Shown here: positions 1 through 9,171 of the stretch, piece after piece
How positions within the stretch are numbered: the stretch's first letter is position 1
Layout: each line of letters begins with the position of its first letter
Assembly: GCF_030347965.1 (NCBI RefSeq)
Contig: NZ_JAQIBD010000001.1
Location: 62,001-126,000 of the forward strand
Source: Sulfurovum zhangzhouensis
GTDB taxonomy: Bacteria; Campylobacterota; Campylobacteria; Campylobacterales; Sulfurovaceae
Direction: 5' to 3'
DNA length: 64,000 bases
The notes under the pieces: model-generated
The model's input: the letters and a program-made list of their open reading frames with translations, nothing else
What the model was told of the DNA's origin: nothing
Database searches by the model: none
Position numbers and translations under genes: made by a program

Positions 1-219
1 ACTCAAAATTAAAGTTTTATTTTCATATACACCATAACGGCTATGTGCCAAACCCAAAATTTTTTGAGTATCAACTTCGATCAATCTTGTATCTGAAAAT
101 GCCAACTGTTTGGTACTTTCATTTTTTTGCCGAGATTTTTGTTCTATATTGATAAGAAAAAAACTTACAAATATCAATGCAACGATAATAGAAATGATAT
201 ATTCTAATCTTAAACCCAT
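1..219 (-). CDS. lptC: LptC-like LPS export protein, N-terminal part (cut by window edge)
   Basis: The reading frame starts with ATG at 219 and runs off the window start (73 codons visible). The start overlaps the end of kdsC by 10 nt, so the two are probably translationally coupled. A short charged start is followed by one hydrophobic helix (about residues 6-22) and then a polar region, the layout of the inner-membrane anchored LptC. LptC passes lipopolysaccharide from the LptBFG transporter to LptA in the periplasm, and it commonly follows kdsC. The visible part has no unique motif, so the name rests on position and topology. Confidence 0.6.
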   Translation of the reverse strand, partial: MGLRLEYIISIIVALIFVSFFLINIEQKSRQKNESTKQLAFSDTRLIEVDTQKILGLAHSRYGVYENKTLILS

Positions 220-707
220 AGCTGCAGATACTTCTCTTCAAGCCCTTCTTGTATGATCAGGCGCTCTATCATTTCACGTACAGCACCGTCTCCGCCTTTT
301 TTACTTAGTACTACATCGGCCTCTTTATCTACATATCTTGATGCATCGCTAGGTACAAATGAAAGCTGAACCGCTTTTAACATTCTGAGGTCATTGAGAT
401 CATCACCGATTGCCGCAACGTTTTCCATCTTCAGATCCAGTTTCTCTAACAATGACTCTAACACTACTCTTTTGTCTTTTACCCCTTGATAAAAGTGTTC
501 TATGTGGAGCTCTTTAGCACGTCTTTCAACGATTTTGGAACTTCTTCCTGTAATGATCGCTACTTGTTTACCCAACTTACGCCATGAAGCGATAGCAAGT
601 CCATCCTTTACATTGAAAGACTTGATCTCATCACCTGCTTCACTGTATGTGATACGGCTGTCGGTCATAGTACCGTCAACATCCAACACGATCAGTTCAA
701 TACTCAT
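210..707 (-). CDS. kdsC: 3-deoxy-D-manno-octulosonate 8-phosphate phosphatase (KdsC)
   Basis: A 165-residue HAD-superfamily C0-type phosphatase of the usual KdsC length. Motif I is DVDGTMTD (Asp9 nucleophile, Asp11 acid/base), motif II is the Thr in ITGRSS (about 51-56), and the metal-binding motif is GDDLND (101-106). It removes phosphate from KDO-8-phosphate to give KDO for the inner core of lipopolysaccharide; it acts in the cytoplasm as a tetramer. Its start overlaps the end of hisB by 4 nt and its end overlaps lptC, so it sits inside a tightly packed minus-strand operon. The KDO role agrees with the LPS-export gene that follows. Confidence 0.93.
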   Translation of the reverse strand: MSIELIVLDVDGTMTDSRITYSEAGDEIKSFNVKDGLAIASWRKLGKQVAIITGRSSKIVERRAKELHIEHFYQGVKDKRVVLESLLEKLDLKMENVAAIGDDLNDLRMLKAVQLSFVPSDASRYVDKEADVVLSKKGGDGAVREMIERLIIQEGLEEKYLQLWV

Positions 708-1276
708 AGAACACCCTTGGTACTTGGGATACCTGCATTTTCATTGACCGTTACTGCTCTGCGCAATGCAACAGCCAATGCTTTAAAGGCACCTTCAATG
801 ATATGGTGTTTATTTTTACCGCGATTATATATCAGGTGCAGTGTCAAAGGTACATTGAATGTAAAGGCTCTGAAAAACTCTTCTACAAGCTCTACATCAA
901 AGTTCCCTACCTTACCGCCTATCGGTAGCTCAAAGACCAAAAAACCCCTGTTAGAGATATCCAGATCACAAGTAATGCTAGCCTCATCCATTACCACTGT
1001 TGCATTACCGTAACGCTCAATGTTTTGAACAGGATAAATTGCTTTATGTAATGCCTGACCGATAGCTATACCAACATCTTCTACTGAGTGGTGGTCATCA
1101 ATATGCGTATCACCCGTACACTTCACTTCAAGGTCTATATAAGAGTGTTTTGCAAATGCTTCAAGCATGTGATCAAGGAAGCCGACCCCAGTATCTATCT
1201 TAGCTTCTCCCTTACCGTAAAGATTCAACTTGACAGTAATCTGTGTCTCTTTAGTTTCTCTATTTACTTCAATCAT
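704..1276 (-). CDS. hisB: Imidazoleglycerol-phosphate dehydratase (monofunctional HisB)
   Basis: A 190-residue protein matching the dehydratase alone, without the histidinol-phosphatase domain fused in enteric bacteria. The metal-binding motifs of the twin-repeat fold are visible: FLDHMLE near residue 33, HHSVED at 62-67 and a second HHIIEG near residue 158. It converts imidazoleglycerol phosphate to imidazoleacetol phosphate in histidine synthesis, using manganese in a 24-subunit assembly. No other his gene is nearby; it lies between envelope genes, as in other Campylobacterota. It overlaps kdsC by 4 nt and starts 22 nt after rlpA. Confidence 0.95.
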   Translation of the reverse strand: MIEVNRETKETQITVKLNLYGKGEAKIDTGVGFLDHMLEAFAKHSYIDLEVKCTGDTHIDDHHSVEDVGIAIGQALHKAIYPVQNIERYGNATVVMDEASITCDLDISNRGFLVFELPIGGKVGNFDVELVEEFFRAFTFNVPLTLHLIYNRGKNKHHIIEGAFKALAVALRRAVTVNENAGIPSTKGVL

Positions 1277-1298
1277 TATTACTCCTCAAATTACAGAC

Positions 1299-2081
1299 CT
1301 ATTGTCTGATGATAAATGCACCTGAAAGATGGAATTTATCAATAAAATCTCTTGCTTCTTCTTCAGACCTGAAACCCATGATCCAAACTCTATAAAGCGG
1401 TGCACCATCTACATCATCAAAACGCTTGATGAGAGGTTGGTAACGTTTATCCAATGATCCGTACTGTCCCTTGTAGATCTGTGCACCTTGATAACGTCGG
1501 AAAGCACCCACTTGTACACCAAAATCCGAGATCATCACACGCTCTTGTGTATGTGTTTTTTGCTGTTTGGCAATGATTTCCTGCGGTGTGACCTTACCGG
1601 CAAATCCTACAACCTGAATCTCAACACGGGCAATCCCCATACGGTCCAGCCCTAGTTGTTTACCTGCAGTATAACTACAGTCAATGATACGTCCTTTCAC
1701 GAACGGACCTCTATCATTGATACGGACAATGGTACTTTTACCGTTTTCAAGGTTTGTTACTTTCACCATGGTATCCATCGGCCAGGTTTTGTGTGCAGCG
1801 GTTTGTCCGTTCATATCGTAGCATTCACCGTTACTTGTCTGCTTTCCATGGAAGTTAGGACCATACCAGCTGGAGATTCCCTTCATCTTGTCTCCAACTT
1901 CCACAAACGTCGGATGATAACGTTTTCCAAGTACCGTGTAGTCACGCATCGTTGCTTTTTGTCGTGCTAAACTGGTATATTTTGTTGCCTTACAGGTACC
2001 GCTTTTTTGGGAACATCCTGTAAAAATGAAGCTCAGTGACAATAATACAAAAATCGATAAAAAAGAGATGGTTTTCCGCAT
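1299..2081 (-). CDS. rlpA: RlpA-type septal lytic transglycosylase lipoprotein with SPOR domain
   Basis: A 260-residue protein with a lipoprotein signal peptide (lipobox ending FTGC, Cys23). A double-psi beta-barrel (about 68-160) follows, with the family-type SSWYGPNFHGKQTSNG and the catalytic Asp in INDRGPF. A SPOR domain fills the last 70 residues. RlpA-type enzymes cleave naked glycan strands; SPOR domains bind denuded peptidoglycan at the division septum. It lies between the lytic transglycosylase gene and hisB on the same strand, an arrangement that fits a cell-wall remodelling unit. Confidence 0.92.
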   Translation of the reverse strand: MRKTISFLSIFVLLSLSFIFTGCSQKSGTCKATKYTSLARQKATMRDYTVLGKRYHPTFVEVGDKMKGISSWYGPNFHGKQTSNGECYDMNGQTAAHKTWPMDTMVKVTNLENGKSTIVRINDRGPFVKGRIIDCSYTAGKQLGLDRMGIARVEIQVVGFAGKVTPQEIIAKQQKTHTQERVMISDFGVQVGAFRRYQGAQIYKGQYGSLDKRYQPLIKRFDDVDGAPLYRVWIMGFRSEEEARDFIDKFHLSGAFIIRQ

Positions 2082-2168
2082 AGTAGTCCCGCTGCCAAAT
2101 AGTAGCTAATATTATCTCTTTATTTGACTTTATCTAAGCTTTTCACTTTATAAAAAGTAGGTTTCGGA

Positions 2169-3263
2169 TCAATGATGGCTTACCGTGGATTCGAACTGTT
2201 CTTTTGTAACAGGAATGATCAATAGGCTATCTTGTGACAAATTTGTGTTCTTCAGTTTATTCGCCAGTTTGATCTCGGAAACACTCGTATGATATTTCTC
2301 GGCAATGATCTTCAATGTTTCACCTGCACTGATAAAGTGTGAGATAAAATGATCTTTAGGTTTATTGACATTTGTAACAGCATGATAATTGAGATAAAAA
2401 AGTATCAGCTTTTCGTAGGGAATCGTGATCTTGTAGCGTTCTGAATCACGTGGCAATATCTCATTCTTATAATGACTGTTCAGCTCTATCAGCTGTGTCG
2501 GTTCCATGTTCAACAGTAATGCGATATCCTTAAGATCACTACCTCCATTTACCTCTACCTGTACAACTCCTTGCTGCTGTCCTGATCCAAATGTTCCAAA
2601 ATCGATTGATTCATTCTCACCGATCATAGCGACCAAAAGAAAACGTTTGATATATTCTCTTGTCTCTTTAGGGAGATATTTGGCCCTGTCATCTATCAAC
2701 ACAGACAGTTCATCAGAACCTGCTTTTTTGATAGCACGGGTAACTCTTCCCTCTCCACAGTTATAGGCCATGACAGCCAGGTACCATTTTCCGAATTTCC
2801 TATAAAGACTTTGTAGATGAAGTATCGCAGCCGTTGTTGCATTGACAGGATCACATCTCTCATCATAACTATAACAGACTGTAAGGTTGTATTCTTTGGC
2901 AGTCGAGGGTATAAACTGCCATAAACCTTTTGCTTTTTTGGGAGATTGTATATCAGTATGAAATCCTGATTCTATCATAGGCAGGTACGCTAAAAGATCA
3001 GACATTTCTGCTTCGACAAGCTGTCTTTGCACCATTGGTATCAAAAACTCTCCCCTTTTAACCGATTGAGTATAGAGTTGTCTGAATTGAGTATCATGAT
3101 CCTGTACATAGCTTTCAAAGTCCCGGTCATATGCATAAAATTCATCAATATCAAACTCTGAAAGAACGTAAGCATAAGAAGGGTATTTGTCCGGGATTGT
3201 TGCAGCATATAGAGATAGAGTAGCGAACAAGAAGTAGACAAGAAAAAGTACTGCTCTTTTCAT
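2169..3263 (-). CDS. mltD: MltD-like membrane-bound lytic murein transglycosylase
   Basis: A 364-residue exported protein with an N-terminal signal peptide (about 1-20). The SLT domain carries the catalytic Glu98 in PMIESGF, then KGLWQFIPSTA (112-122) and AVMAYNCGEGRV. A C-terminal LysM domain (about 306-352) binds glycan. A weaker LysM-like stretch lies near 235-285. It cleaves the MurNAc-GlcNAc bond to form 1,6-anhydro products in the periplasm. No lipobox Cys is seen near the cleavage site, so the membrane anchoring of E. coli MltD cannot be assumed. One base separates it from tatD. Confidence 0.88.
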   Translation of the reverse strand: MKRAVLFLVYFLFATLSLYAATIPDKYPSYAYVLSEFDIDEFYAYDRDFESYVQDHDTQFRQLYTQSVKRGEFLIPMVQRQLVEAEMSDLLAYLPMIESGFHTDIQSPKKAKGLWQFIPSTAKEYNLTVCYSYDERCDPVNATTAAILHLQSLYRKFGKWYLAVMAYNCGEGRVTRAIKKAGSDELSVLIDDRAKYLPKETREYIKRFLLVAMIGENESIDFGTFGSGQQQGVVQVEVNGGSDLKDIALLLNMEPTQLIELNSHYKNEILPRDSERYKITIPYEKLILFYLNYHAVTNVNKPKDHFISHFISAGETLKIIAEKYHTSVSEIKLANKLKNTNLSQDSLLIIPVTKEQFESTVSHH

Positions 3264-3264
3264 A

Positions 3265-4035
3265 TTACAAAGAAAAGAGCCTTAAACTATTATCAGTAGT
3301 GAGCTTTTCTATCTCTTTTCTAGAAATACCTGAGAGTTCTGACATCTTATCGGCAACCAGTGTAGTATAAGAAGGCTCGTTTCTCTCACCCCGGTGCGGA
3401 TGCGGCGTAAGATAAGGTGCATCCGTTTCGATAAGGAGTCTATCCGTTGGAATTTTAGGATAGACATTGATTAGTTTGCGTGCATTTTTGAATGTAAGCA
3501 CTCCTCCGATACCGTAATAGAAGTTATTCTTTGCAAGTTTAAGTAACTGCTCATCCGCATTGTAACAGTGTAGTACTCCTCCCCTGTCACCTGCATATTT
3601 TTCAAGAAGTTCCAAGGAGTCAGCATTAGCCTCACGGATATGTACGATGAGAGGTTTATCAAGTTCTTTAGCCCATTCAATCTGATCGATAAAGACCTCT
3701 TTTTGCAGTTTTTTTTCAGCTACTATCTCTTCCTCAGACTCAGGTAGCCGATAATAATCCAATCCACATTCACCTATTGCTACACATTTTGGATGATGAA
3801 CATACGGTTCTAAAACAGCCCTGTCATACTCAGCTGCATCATAAGGATGCACACCAACGGCAAAATAGACATCATCATACTTTTCCGCTATCTCCACTGC
3901 CCTAGGAAGACTTTTAGGATCTGCACCGGGGATAATAAACTTTTCTACACCCTTAGACTTAGCATTGGCAAGCACAATATCCAGGTCTTTATTGTATCGT
4001 TCATCATCCAGATGACAATGTGTGTCAATGATCAT
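3265..4035 (-). CDS. tatD: TatD-family metal-dependent hydrolase
   Basis: A 256-residue TIM-barrel hydrolase with the full metal-ligand set of the family: DTHCHLD (4-10), GVHPYD (about 62), GECGLDYY (about 93), VHIREA, HCYNAD and ETDAPYLTP. TatD/YcfH enzymes are Mg-dependent DNA exonucleases or deoxyesterases; the exact substrate cannot be read from sequence. It is the first gene of the minus-strand block down to lptC. A GGAG ribosome site lies six bases before the ATG, and AT-rich -10-like sequence precedes it around 4055-4070. Confidence 0.93.
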   Translation of the reverse strand: MIIDTHCHLDDERYNKDLDIVLANAKSKGVEKFIIPGADPKSLPRAVEIAEKYDDVYFAVGVHPYDAAEYDRAVLEPYVHHPKCVAIGECGLDYYRLPESEEEIVAEKKLQKEVFIDQIEWAKELDKPLIVHIREANADSLELLEKYAGDRGGVLHCYNADEQLLKLAKNNFYYGIGGVLTFKNARKLINVYPKIPTDRLLIETDAPYLTPHPHRGERNEPSYTTLVADKMSELSGISRKEIEKLTTDNSLRLFSL

Positions 4036-4102
4036 AAATGCTCCATAGGGTTAAATTTACTTATAATTGTATCAAAATAACGTTAGCGAAAGGAAAAGTA
4101 GC

Positions 4103-4145
4103 TACAATGTCTATTGATGAAAGATGAGGATAGAGATCATTTTTC
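4103..4145 (+). promoter_or_regulatory. Candidate promoter and 5'-UTR hairpin of the cold-shock gene
   Basis: TACAAT at 4103-4108 is a plausible -10 box, giving a leader of about 115 nt before the ATG at 4230. The leader begins with a possible hairpin: 4119-4127 (GAAAGATGA) pairs with 4137-4145 (TCATTTTTC) through nine pairs including one G-U, around a 9-nt loop. Long structured leaders are typical of csp genes and can act as thermosensors. The pairing is seen; the function is inference. Confidence 0.4.
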
Positions 4146-4229
4146 GTGTTTATGTGTTACGTTAGACTATGCTAGACCCCGAAAGACTCCACCTGTTTTG
4201 ATTCATATATAAATAAAAGGAATTACACT

Positions 4230-4448
4230 ATGGCAGAATTAGTCAAAGGTACAGTAAAATGGTTTAACGATGAAAAAGGTTATGGATTCATAGCACAAGA
4301 GAACGGAGGTCCTGATGTATTCGTACACTTCCGTCAAGTTAATAACACAAGCGGTGGTCGTGTATCACTTCAAGAAGGACAAGCAGTTACTTTTGAGATC
4401 GGTCAAGGACAAAAAGGTCCTCAGGCAGAAAATGTAACTCCTCTATAA
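4230..4448 (+). CDS. Cold-shock domain protein (CspA family)
   Basis: A 72-residue single cold-shock domain. RNP1 reads KGYGFI and RNP2 reads VFVHF, separated as in CspA, and the start [19 protein letters not shown] is typical of the family. These proteins bind single-stranded RNA and DNA as chaperones and keep mRNA open at low temperature. The loop between RNP2 and the C-terminal strands ([11 protein letters not shown]) is slightly longer than in CspA. It is a lone plus-strand gene between two minus-strand blocks, with AAGGA seven bases before the ATG and a hairpin just after the stop. Confidence 0.93.
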   Translation: MAELVKGTVKWFNDEKGYGFIAQENGGPDVFVHFRQVNNTSGGRVSLQEGQAVTFEIGQGQKGPQAENVTPL

Positions 4449-4456
4449 GAGGTTTA

Positions 4457-4473
4457 GACCGGTTTACCCGGTC
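4457..4473. terminator. Hairpin between csp and the UvrD-type helicase gene
   Basis: A perfect 6-bp GC-rich stem (GACCGG, loop TTTAC, CCGGTC) sits in the 28 bases between the convergent stops at 4448 and 4477. The T-tract is poor on both sides, so termination efficiency is uncertain. Confidence 0.5.
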
Positions 4474-4476
4474 GGA

Positions 4477-6513
4477 CTATTTCTTCTCCTCCACAAACTC
4501 CCCTTTTATCAGACCCGCTTCATGTAAGAACTGAGAAGGTTTATAATCAATTTTTTTCATTTTGTCATATTTTGCCAAAGAGAGATAAAGTTTATCTTTA
4601 GCACGCGTTACCGCCACATAGAAAAGTCTTCGCTCCTCTTCTATAGAACTCATCATTTTTCTGTTGGGGAAACGGCCGTCTACCAGGTCAACGACATATA
4701 CTTCAGGGAATTCCAGTCCTTTACTAGCATGAACAGTGAGAAGATTAACGCCATCCCCTTCACTAAGCTCATTACCGCCTAGTATCATAGCATTCACAAA
4801 GCGGCTCAGTTCCTTATATTGTCTACCCAGTTCCCAAAGCAGTCTTGCCTTACGTTCGATGCGTTCTTTAGCCTGCGTCTTTTTGTCAGGGTCTACCTCA
4901 CCGGACTTAAGTCTTGCTCTTTGGTTAGAAAGAATATCAACGACCTTTTCATAGAGCTTTGAACGCATTGCAGTACTGAGTATCTGCGCAGGATTATCCA
5001 TCGCTTCAACAGCGAGGATATAACGGTAAAACTCCTGAAAGAACTTAACCCCTTCTTGAGTGAGTTTTGGATGCTTGAGCAAAGGGTGTGCCATAATCTC
5101 TTTATCCAAGCCCAAATGAGTGAATCTAGCAGCACTTCCTATCTCAAGGTCATCATCAAAAAGACCCAATTGTACATTTTTGTTGGGTTTGAAATTTGGC
5201 AGCTCAAATATCCTTGGATGTAAAACACCCTGCATAAGACTGCCATGTCCAAAATGTATGAAACATTGAAATATTTCTTTGGAAAGTGCAGAACCTACAC
5301 CTGCAGCATACTCAAAGATATGGATAAATGCCATCATATCTTTTGGGTTTAGCTGTAAGGAGAGAAGATCCAGCAGAAACTTTACCTCTTTGGTCTCAAA
5401 GAAACTTGTGCCACCTTTTCTTTTACAAGTAATACCATACTCACGAAGACTTGCTTCTATCCCGTCTGCACTGGAGTTATTACGAAAGATAACCGCGATC
5501 TGGTTATTAGGAACATGTGTTGTCTTGATAGAGTGCGCAATAGACTGGTACTGTTCAAAAAGATCATTGTACATCAACAATCTAGGCGGATGTGTTTTAC
5601 CTTTCCGCCCTACTTCAAGTTTTTTAGGATAGATACGCTCATTTCGTTCTATCACACGGTTTGCCAGTGAAAGGATAGGCGCAGTAGAACGGTAGTTGGT
5701 TTTAAGTGTATAAACCTGTGAGTCTTTATAACGTTTGGAAAATGTCGCGATATTTTCAATATTTGCACCGTTAAAGGCATAAATACTCTGATCGTAATCG
5801 CCTACACAGAAGAGTGATTTTGGTTTAAGTTCATCGATGAGTGCACTTTGCAGGGTGTTGGTATCCTGATATTCATCTACAAGTACCTCCTCAAAACCAA
5901 GGTTATTGGTCTTAAGGTGTTCCCGCATCCTTAGAAGAAGATCGTTAAAGGAGGCAAAACCATACTCAATTTTTTCTCTTTCAAACTCCTCAGTGATATC
6001 TACATAAGCATCCATAAGTGTTTCATGTTCCGGATATTTTTCCAAAAACCATGTATCAAAACTTTCCAAAGATGCATTTTGATAAAGACTGTACATCTCA
6101 TAAAGGTAGCTTGCAGAAAACGGCTGTGTAGAGATATTCATACGGGCAAAATTACGCTTCTCATAGATACTTCTAAAAAGTGTCTTAAGTTCACCCGGCT
6201 GTTTTAGCGCTAAGTTGGGATATAACGTTTTAAGCCACCTGTAACTTACAGCATGAAATGTACCGGATTCAACTTTGGATACAACACTTTTGGGAAAGTA
6301 TTGCTCAAGGCGTGAAAGCATTTCCCCCGCTGCTTTATTGGTAAAAGTTAAAAGGAGTATTTTTGACGGATCTATATCCGATTTAAGAAGATGTCCGATT
6401 CTTCCTACAATAGTAGATGTTTTTCCTGTTCCTGCGGATGCAATGATGAGGTTGTGTCCCAGCGGTGCAGTTGCAGCACTGAGCTGCTCATCATTGAGTG
6501 TACTAAATGGCAT
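4477..6513 (-). CDS. UvrD/Rep-type superfamily I DNA helicase
   Basis: A 678-residue protein with all SF1A helicase motifs in order: Walker A ASAGTGKT (25-32), VDEYQDTN (motif II, about 207), GDYDQSIYAF (motif III), TNYRS (motif IV), LLTVHASKGLEF (motif V) and RRLFYVAVTRAK (motif VI). It is a 3'-5' ATP-dependent DNA translocase of the UvrD/PcrA/Rep group, acting in repair or replication restart. It is slightly shorter than E. coli UvrD (720) and close to Rep. Which of these it replaces cannot be decided here. It starts six bases after the 112-residue gene upstream. Confidence 0.92.
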   Translation of the reverse strand: MPFSTLNDEQLSAATAPLGHNLIIASAGTGKTSTIVGRIGHLLKSDIDPSKILLLTFTNKAAGEMLSRLEQYFPKSVVSKVESGTFHAVSYRWLKTLYPNLALKQPGELKTLFRSIYEKRNFARMNISTQPFSASYLYEMYSLYQNASLESFDTWFLEKYPEHETLMDAYVDITEEFEREKIEYGFASFNDLLLRMREHLKTNNLGFEEVLVDEYQDTNTLQSALIDELKPKSLFCVGDYDQSIYAFNGANIENIATFSKRYKDSQVYTLKTNYRSTAPILSLANRVIERNERIYPKKLEVGRKGKTHPPRLLMYNDLFEQYQSIAHSIKTTHVPNNQIAVIFRNNSSADGIEASLREYGITCKRKGGTSFFETKEVKFLLDLLSLQLNPKDMMAFIHIFEYAAGVGSALSKEIFQCFIHFGHGSLMQGVLHPRIFELPNFKPNKNVQLGLFDDDLEIGSAARFTHLGLDKEIMAHPLLKHPKLTQEGVKFFQEFYRYILAVEAMDNPAQILSTAMRSKLYEKVVDILSNQRARLKSGEVDPDKKTQAKERIERKARLLWELGRQYKELSRFVNAMILGGNELSEGDGVNLLTVHASKGLEFPEVYVVDLVDGRFPNRKMMSSIEEERRLFYVAVTRAKDKLYLSLAKYDKMKKIDYKPSQFLHEAGLIKGEFVEEKK

Positions 6514-6519
6514 CTAATA

Positions 6520-6858
6520 TTACTTGTGACCAAGAATATAATAAGTATGTTTATCCTCTACTTTTTCAAGTTCAATACTATGTTTATCTGCCCAATGTTC
6601 TACCATATCTGTAAATGCAGAGAGATTGTCAGCACTCGGATCTTCATCACACTTGATTTTAAAATAGTCTTTTGAATTCGACATAGCAACATAGCCTTTT
6701 TCTACAGCAAGCGCATCATTAAAAGTGATCAAATGTTTCGAAATATGTTCAAAATTACCGGTATTCGCAATAATCTTATTGATCTGGTCTATAGTGTGTT
6801 CATTTTGGGAATAACCTAGTTGTCCCAGTAGTGCTTCAGGCGTCAAATCTAAATGCAT
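6520..6858 (-). CDS. Uncharacterised 112-residue cytoplasmic protein
   Basis: No family recognised. It is a soluble, acidic, mixed alpha/beta-looking protein with no signal peptide or membrane helix. A single conserved-looking segment around NSKDYFKIKCDEDPSADN is followed by an amphipathic helix (AFTDMVEHWADKH). It is immediately upstream of the helicase on the same strand (6-nt gap), so the two are probably co-transcribed. An accessory role to the helicase would be inference from position only. Confidence 0.7.
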   Translation of the reverse strand: MHLDLTPEALLGQLGYSQNEHTIDQINKIIANTGNFEHISKHLITFNDALAVEKGYVAMSNSKDYFKIKCDEDPSADNLSAFTDMVEHWADKHSIELEKVEDKHTYYILGHK

Positions 6859-6933
6859 TTTTGTATGAATCCTTTCAGTTTTTAAGAAACGGATTGTAAC
6901 AAATTTTAAATTATAAAAACGCCTTGTTTTGCA

Positions 6934-7485
6934 TTAGAATAGTGTATCTGAAGACTTTACTTTGGCAATTAGGTACTTATAATGCTCTACGTTTTGGAAT
7001 GCTTTTTCATATCTCCATCTTAAGACGAACTCTATAATATTATTTTTTCTATCAGCTTCCAATGCTTCAGCTTTACCGAAATACCCAAGAGAGATATTCT
7101 TTGCTTTTTTCTTCCCGTTTTTATCAGGCTCATAGGTAATAGCAATAATCTGGATATATTTTCCTTCACGCACCTCACCAAAGTCTTCTTCTTTAAGTCC
7201 AATACCACTCAAATTCATTGCTTTATAGACAAAGATCTTATCAAAGTCGGGTGACTTTTCAAAAATTCCCAACATATTATACAGCGCTTTAAGACGTATG
7301 ATATTTTCTTCACGTACGGAGTCATTGGCAATGGTCTGTACTGGTGTTGCAGTATCTTTTTTTTCTGTAGCTTTCTTACTGGTTTCAACAGTATCGTGCT
7401 TGACATCAACAGCAGTATTTTTTTCACGATTTTTTTCTTCCAACTTATTGCTTAATGCTTTAAGTCTGTCCAAACTGTTTGACAT
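6934..7485 (-). CDS. Uncharacterised 183-residue protein with charged N-terminal tail
   Basis: No family recognised. The first 65 residues are a low-complexity, Lys/Glu/Thr-rich coil. The remaining 115 residues form a compact domain with aromatic-rich strands (KYIQIIAITYEP, NISLGYFGKAEALEADR, FVLRWRYEKAF). There is no signal peptide or membrane segment. The start is supported by a strong GGGAGG ribosome site five bases before the ATG. A perfect 13-bp inverted repeat lies about 50 bp upstream (7535-7568) and could be an operator for this gene. Confidence 0.7.
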   Translation of the reverse strand: MSNSLDRLKALSNKLEEKNREKNTAVDVKHDTVETSKKATEKKDTATPVQTIANDSVREENIIRLKALYNMLGIFEKSPDFDKIFVYKAMNLSGIGLKEEDFGEVREGKYIQIIAITYEPDKNGKKKAKNISLGYFGKAEALEADRKNNIIEFVLRWRYEKAFQNVEHYKYLIAKVKSSDTLF

Positions 7486-7534
7486 TTATTCCCTCCCATG
7501 GAAATATCTTGCTTGTACTTTCCCCAGTCCCATA

Positions 7535-7568
7535 TATTAACTAATATCTTATCTCATATTAGTTAATA
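7535..7568. promoter_or_regulatory. Perfect 13-bp inverted repeat in the divergent murA intergenic region
   Basis: TATTAACTAATAT (7535-7547) and ATATTAGTTAATA (7556-7568) are exact reverse complements separated by 8 bp. The element lies 50 bp upstream of the minus-strand gene at 7485 and about 157 bp upstream of murA. The dyad spacing (21 bp centre to centre) suits a dimeric DNA-binding regulator over two helical turns. It is not followed by a T-tract, so a terminator is less likely. Confidence 0.5.
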
Positions 7569-7724
7569 CGGAGATTAAATTATAGTTATAAATATTAATT
7601 TTTTCAAAAATAATTATCATCAATTATATATTATTTAATATGTATACTTTATATTTGATATGTCTTGAGTAGGATTTAACCTAATTTTGGCTAAGATAAC
7701 ATAAATTTAAATGGAAGATAAATT

Positions 7725-8993
7725 ATGGATTATTTGGAAATCAAAGGTGGGAAAAAACTGTCAGGGGAAGTCACTATTAGCGGAGCTAAAAATGCGGCTT
7801 TACCGATTATTGCAGCTACAATTCTCAGTGAAAAAGAAGTAACACTAACAAATTTACCTAATGTGGTAGATATAAGAACTCTACTTAAACTCCTCACAAT
7901 GCTGGGCGGGACTGTTGAGTATCATGATAATGTGGCTAAAATCAATAACGGTTCGATCTCTTCAACAAAAGCAGTCTATGAAATTGTCTCAAAAATGAGA
8001 GCATCAATTTTAGTACTTGGCCCTCTTTTAGCACGTTTTGGAGAATGTGATGTGTCTTTACCCGGAGGATGTGCTATCGGGCAACGTCCTATAGATTTAC
8101 ACCTGAAAGCCCTTGAAGCGATGGGTGCCCACATTGAGATCAGAGGTGGATATGTACATGCAGAAGCACCAAATGGATTGAAAGGTGCTAAGATCATTTT
8201 TGACAAGATCACTGTTGGTGGTACAGAAAATATCGTTATGGCTGCTGCTTTGGCACACGGGACTACAACGATCGTCAATGCTGCAAGAGAACCTGAGATT
8301 GAGCAACTTTGTGAAATGATCTCCAGGGCAGGAGTCAAAATTGAGGGTATTGGAAGTGATGAACTGATCATTGAAGGAACCGGCGGTAAATTGCTTGAGT
8401 TTGAAGAGACTGAGATAATACCTGACCGTATCGAGGCCGGGACCTATCTATGTGCAGCAGCGATCACATATTCCAGCATTACACTCAATAAGGTCAATCC
8501 TGGACATATCAGAACCTCTATTGATAAACTTGAATCCATGGGATGTACTTTTGATGTGCAAGATGATCAGATCACTATCCATCCTGCTGAAGTATTAAAA
8601 CCGGTGAACCTAACAACTTTGGAGTATCCTGGCTTCCCTACTGATATGCAAGCACAGTTTATGGCTGTAACGGTATTTGCAAAAGGTGAAAGCATCATTG
8701 AAGAGCGTCTCTTTGAAAACCGATTTATGCATGTAAGTGAGTTAAACCGTTTAGGCGCGGATATCTGGCTTAAAGGTAATATCGCGGCAGTAAAAGGTGT
8801 AGAGCGCCTTAACGGAGCTGATGTAATGGCAACAGACCTAAGAGCGAGCTCTGCACTCGTACTTGCAGGACTTGTGGCTGAAGGTACAACAAATGTGCAC
8901 CGTATCTACCACCTCGACAGGGGATATGATAATCTTGAAGGAAAGCTTTCTGCTTTAGGAGCAGATATTACAAGAAAAAAAGAGCAAAACTAG
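7725..8993 (+). CDS. murA: UDP-N-acetylglucosamine 1-carboxyvinyltransferase (MurA)
   Basis: A 422-residue EPSP-synthase-fold enzyme of the normal length (E. coli 419). The substrate-binding Lys22-Asn23 pair is in SGAKNAALP, and the catalytic, fosfomycin-sensitive Cys116 is in [25 protein letters not shown] and the C-terminal [15 protein letters not shown] are typical. It transfers enolpyruvate from PEP to UDP-GlcNAc, the first committed step of peptidoglycan synthesis. GGAAG lies eight bases before the ATG, and a terminator hairpin overlaps the stop codon. Confidence 0.97.
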   Translation: MDYLEIKGGKKLSGEVTISGAKNAALPIIAATILSEKEVTLTNLPNVVDIRTLLKLLTMLGGTVEYHDNVAKINNGSISSTKAVYEIVSKMRASILVLGPLLARFGECDVSLPGGCAIGQRPIDLHLKALEAMGAHIEIRGGYVHAEAPNGLKGAKIIFDKITVGGTENIVMAAALAHGTTTIVNAAREPEIEQLCEMISRAGVKIEGIGSDELIIEGTGGKLLEFEETEIIPDRIEAGTYLCAAAITYSSITLNKVNPGHIRTSIDKLESMGCTFDVQDDQITIHPAEVLKPVNLTTLEYPGFPTDMQAQFMAVTVFAKGESIIEERLFENRFMHVSELNRLGADIWLKGNIAAVKGVERLNGADVMATDLRASSALVLAGLVAEGTTNVHRIYHLDRGYDNLEGKLSALGADITRKKEQN

Positions 8994-9012
8994 TCTACCG
9001 TTTTGCTTTTCT
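8983..9012 (+). terminator. Rho-independent terminator of murA
   Basis: An 8-bp stem (AGCAAAAC at 8983-8990, GTTTTGCT at 9000-9007) with a 9-nt loop is followed by TTTCTT. The left arm lies in the last codons of murA, so the stop codon is in the loop. Confidence 0.75.
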
Positions 9013-9171
9013 TAATATTCTTTAAAAAACTTTTTATATCTATTTAAGATAATTTTTGTCTCTTTTTACACACTTCATGCACTTCATATTCTTTTAGAAA
9101 AAATTAGTACATACTTTTAAGTTAATTGATAATATCATATAACAAGTTTTTATATTTAAGGAATGAAAAAA

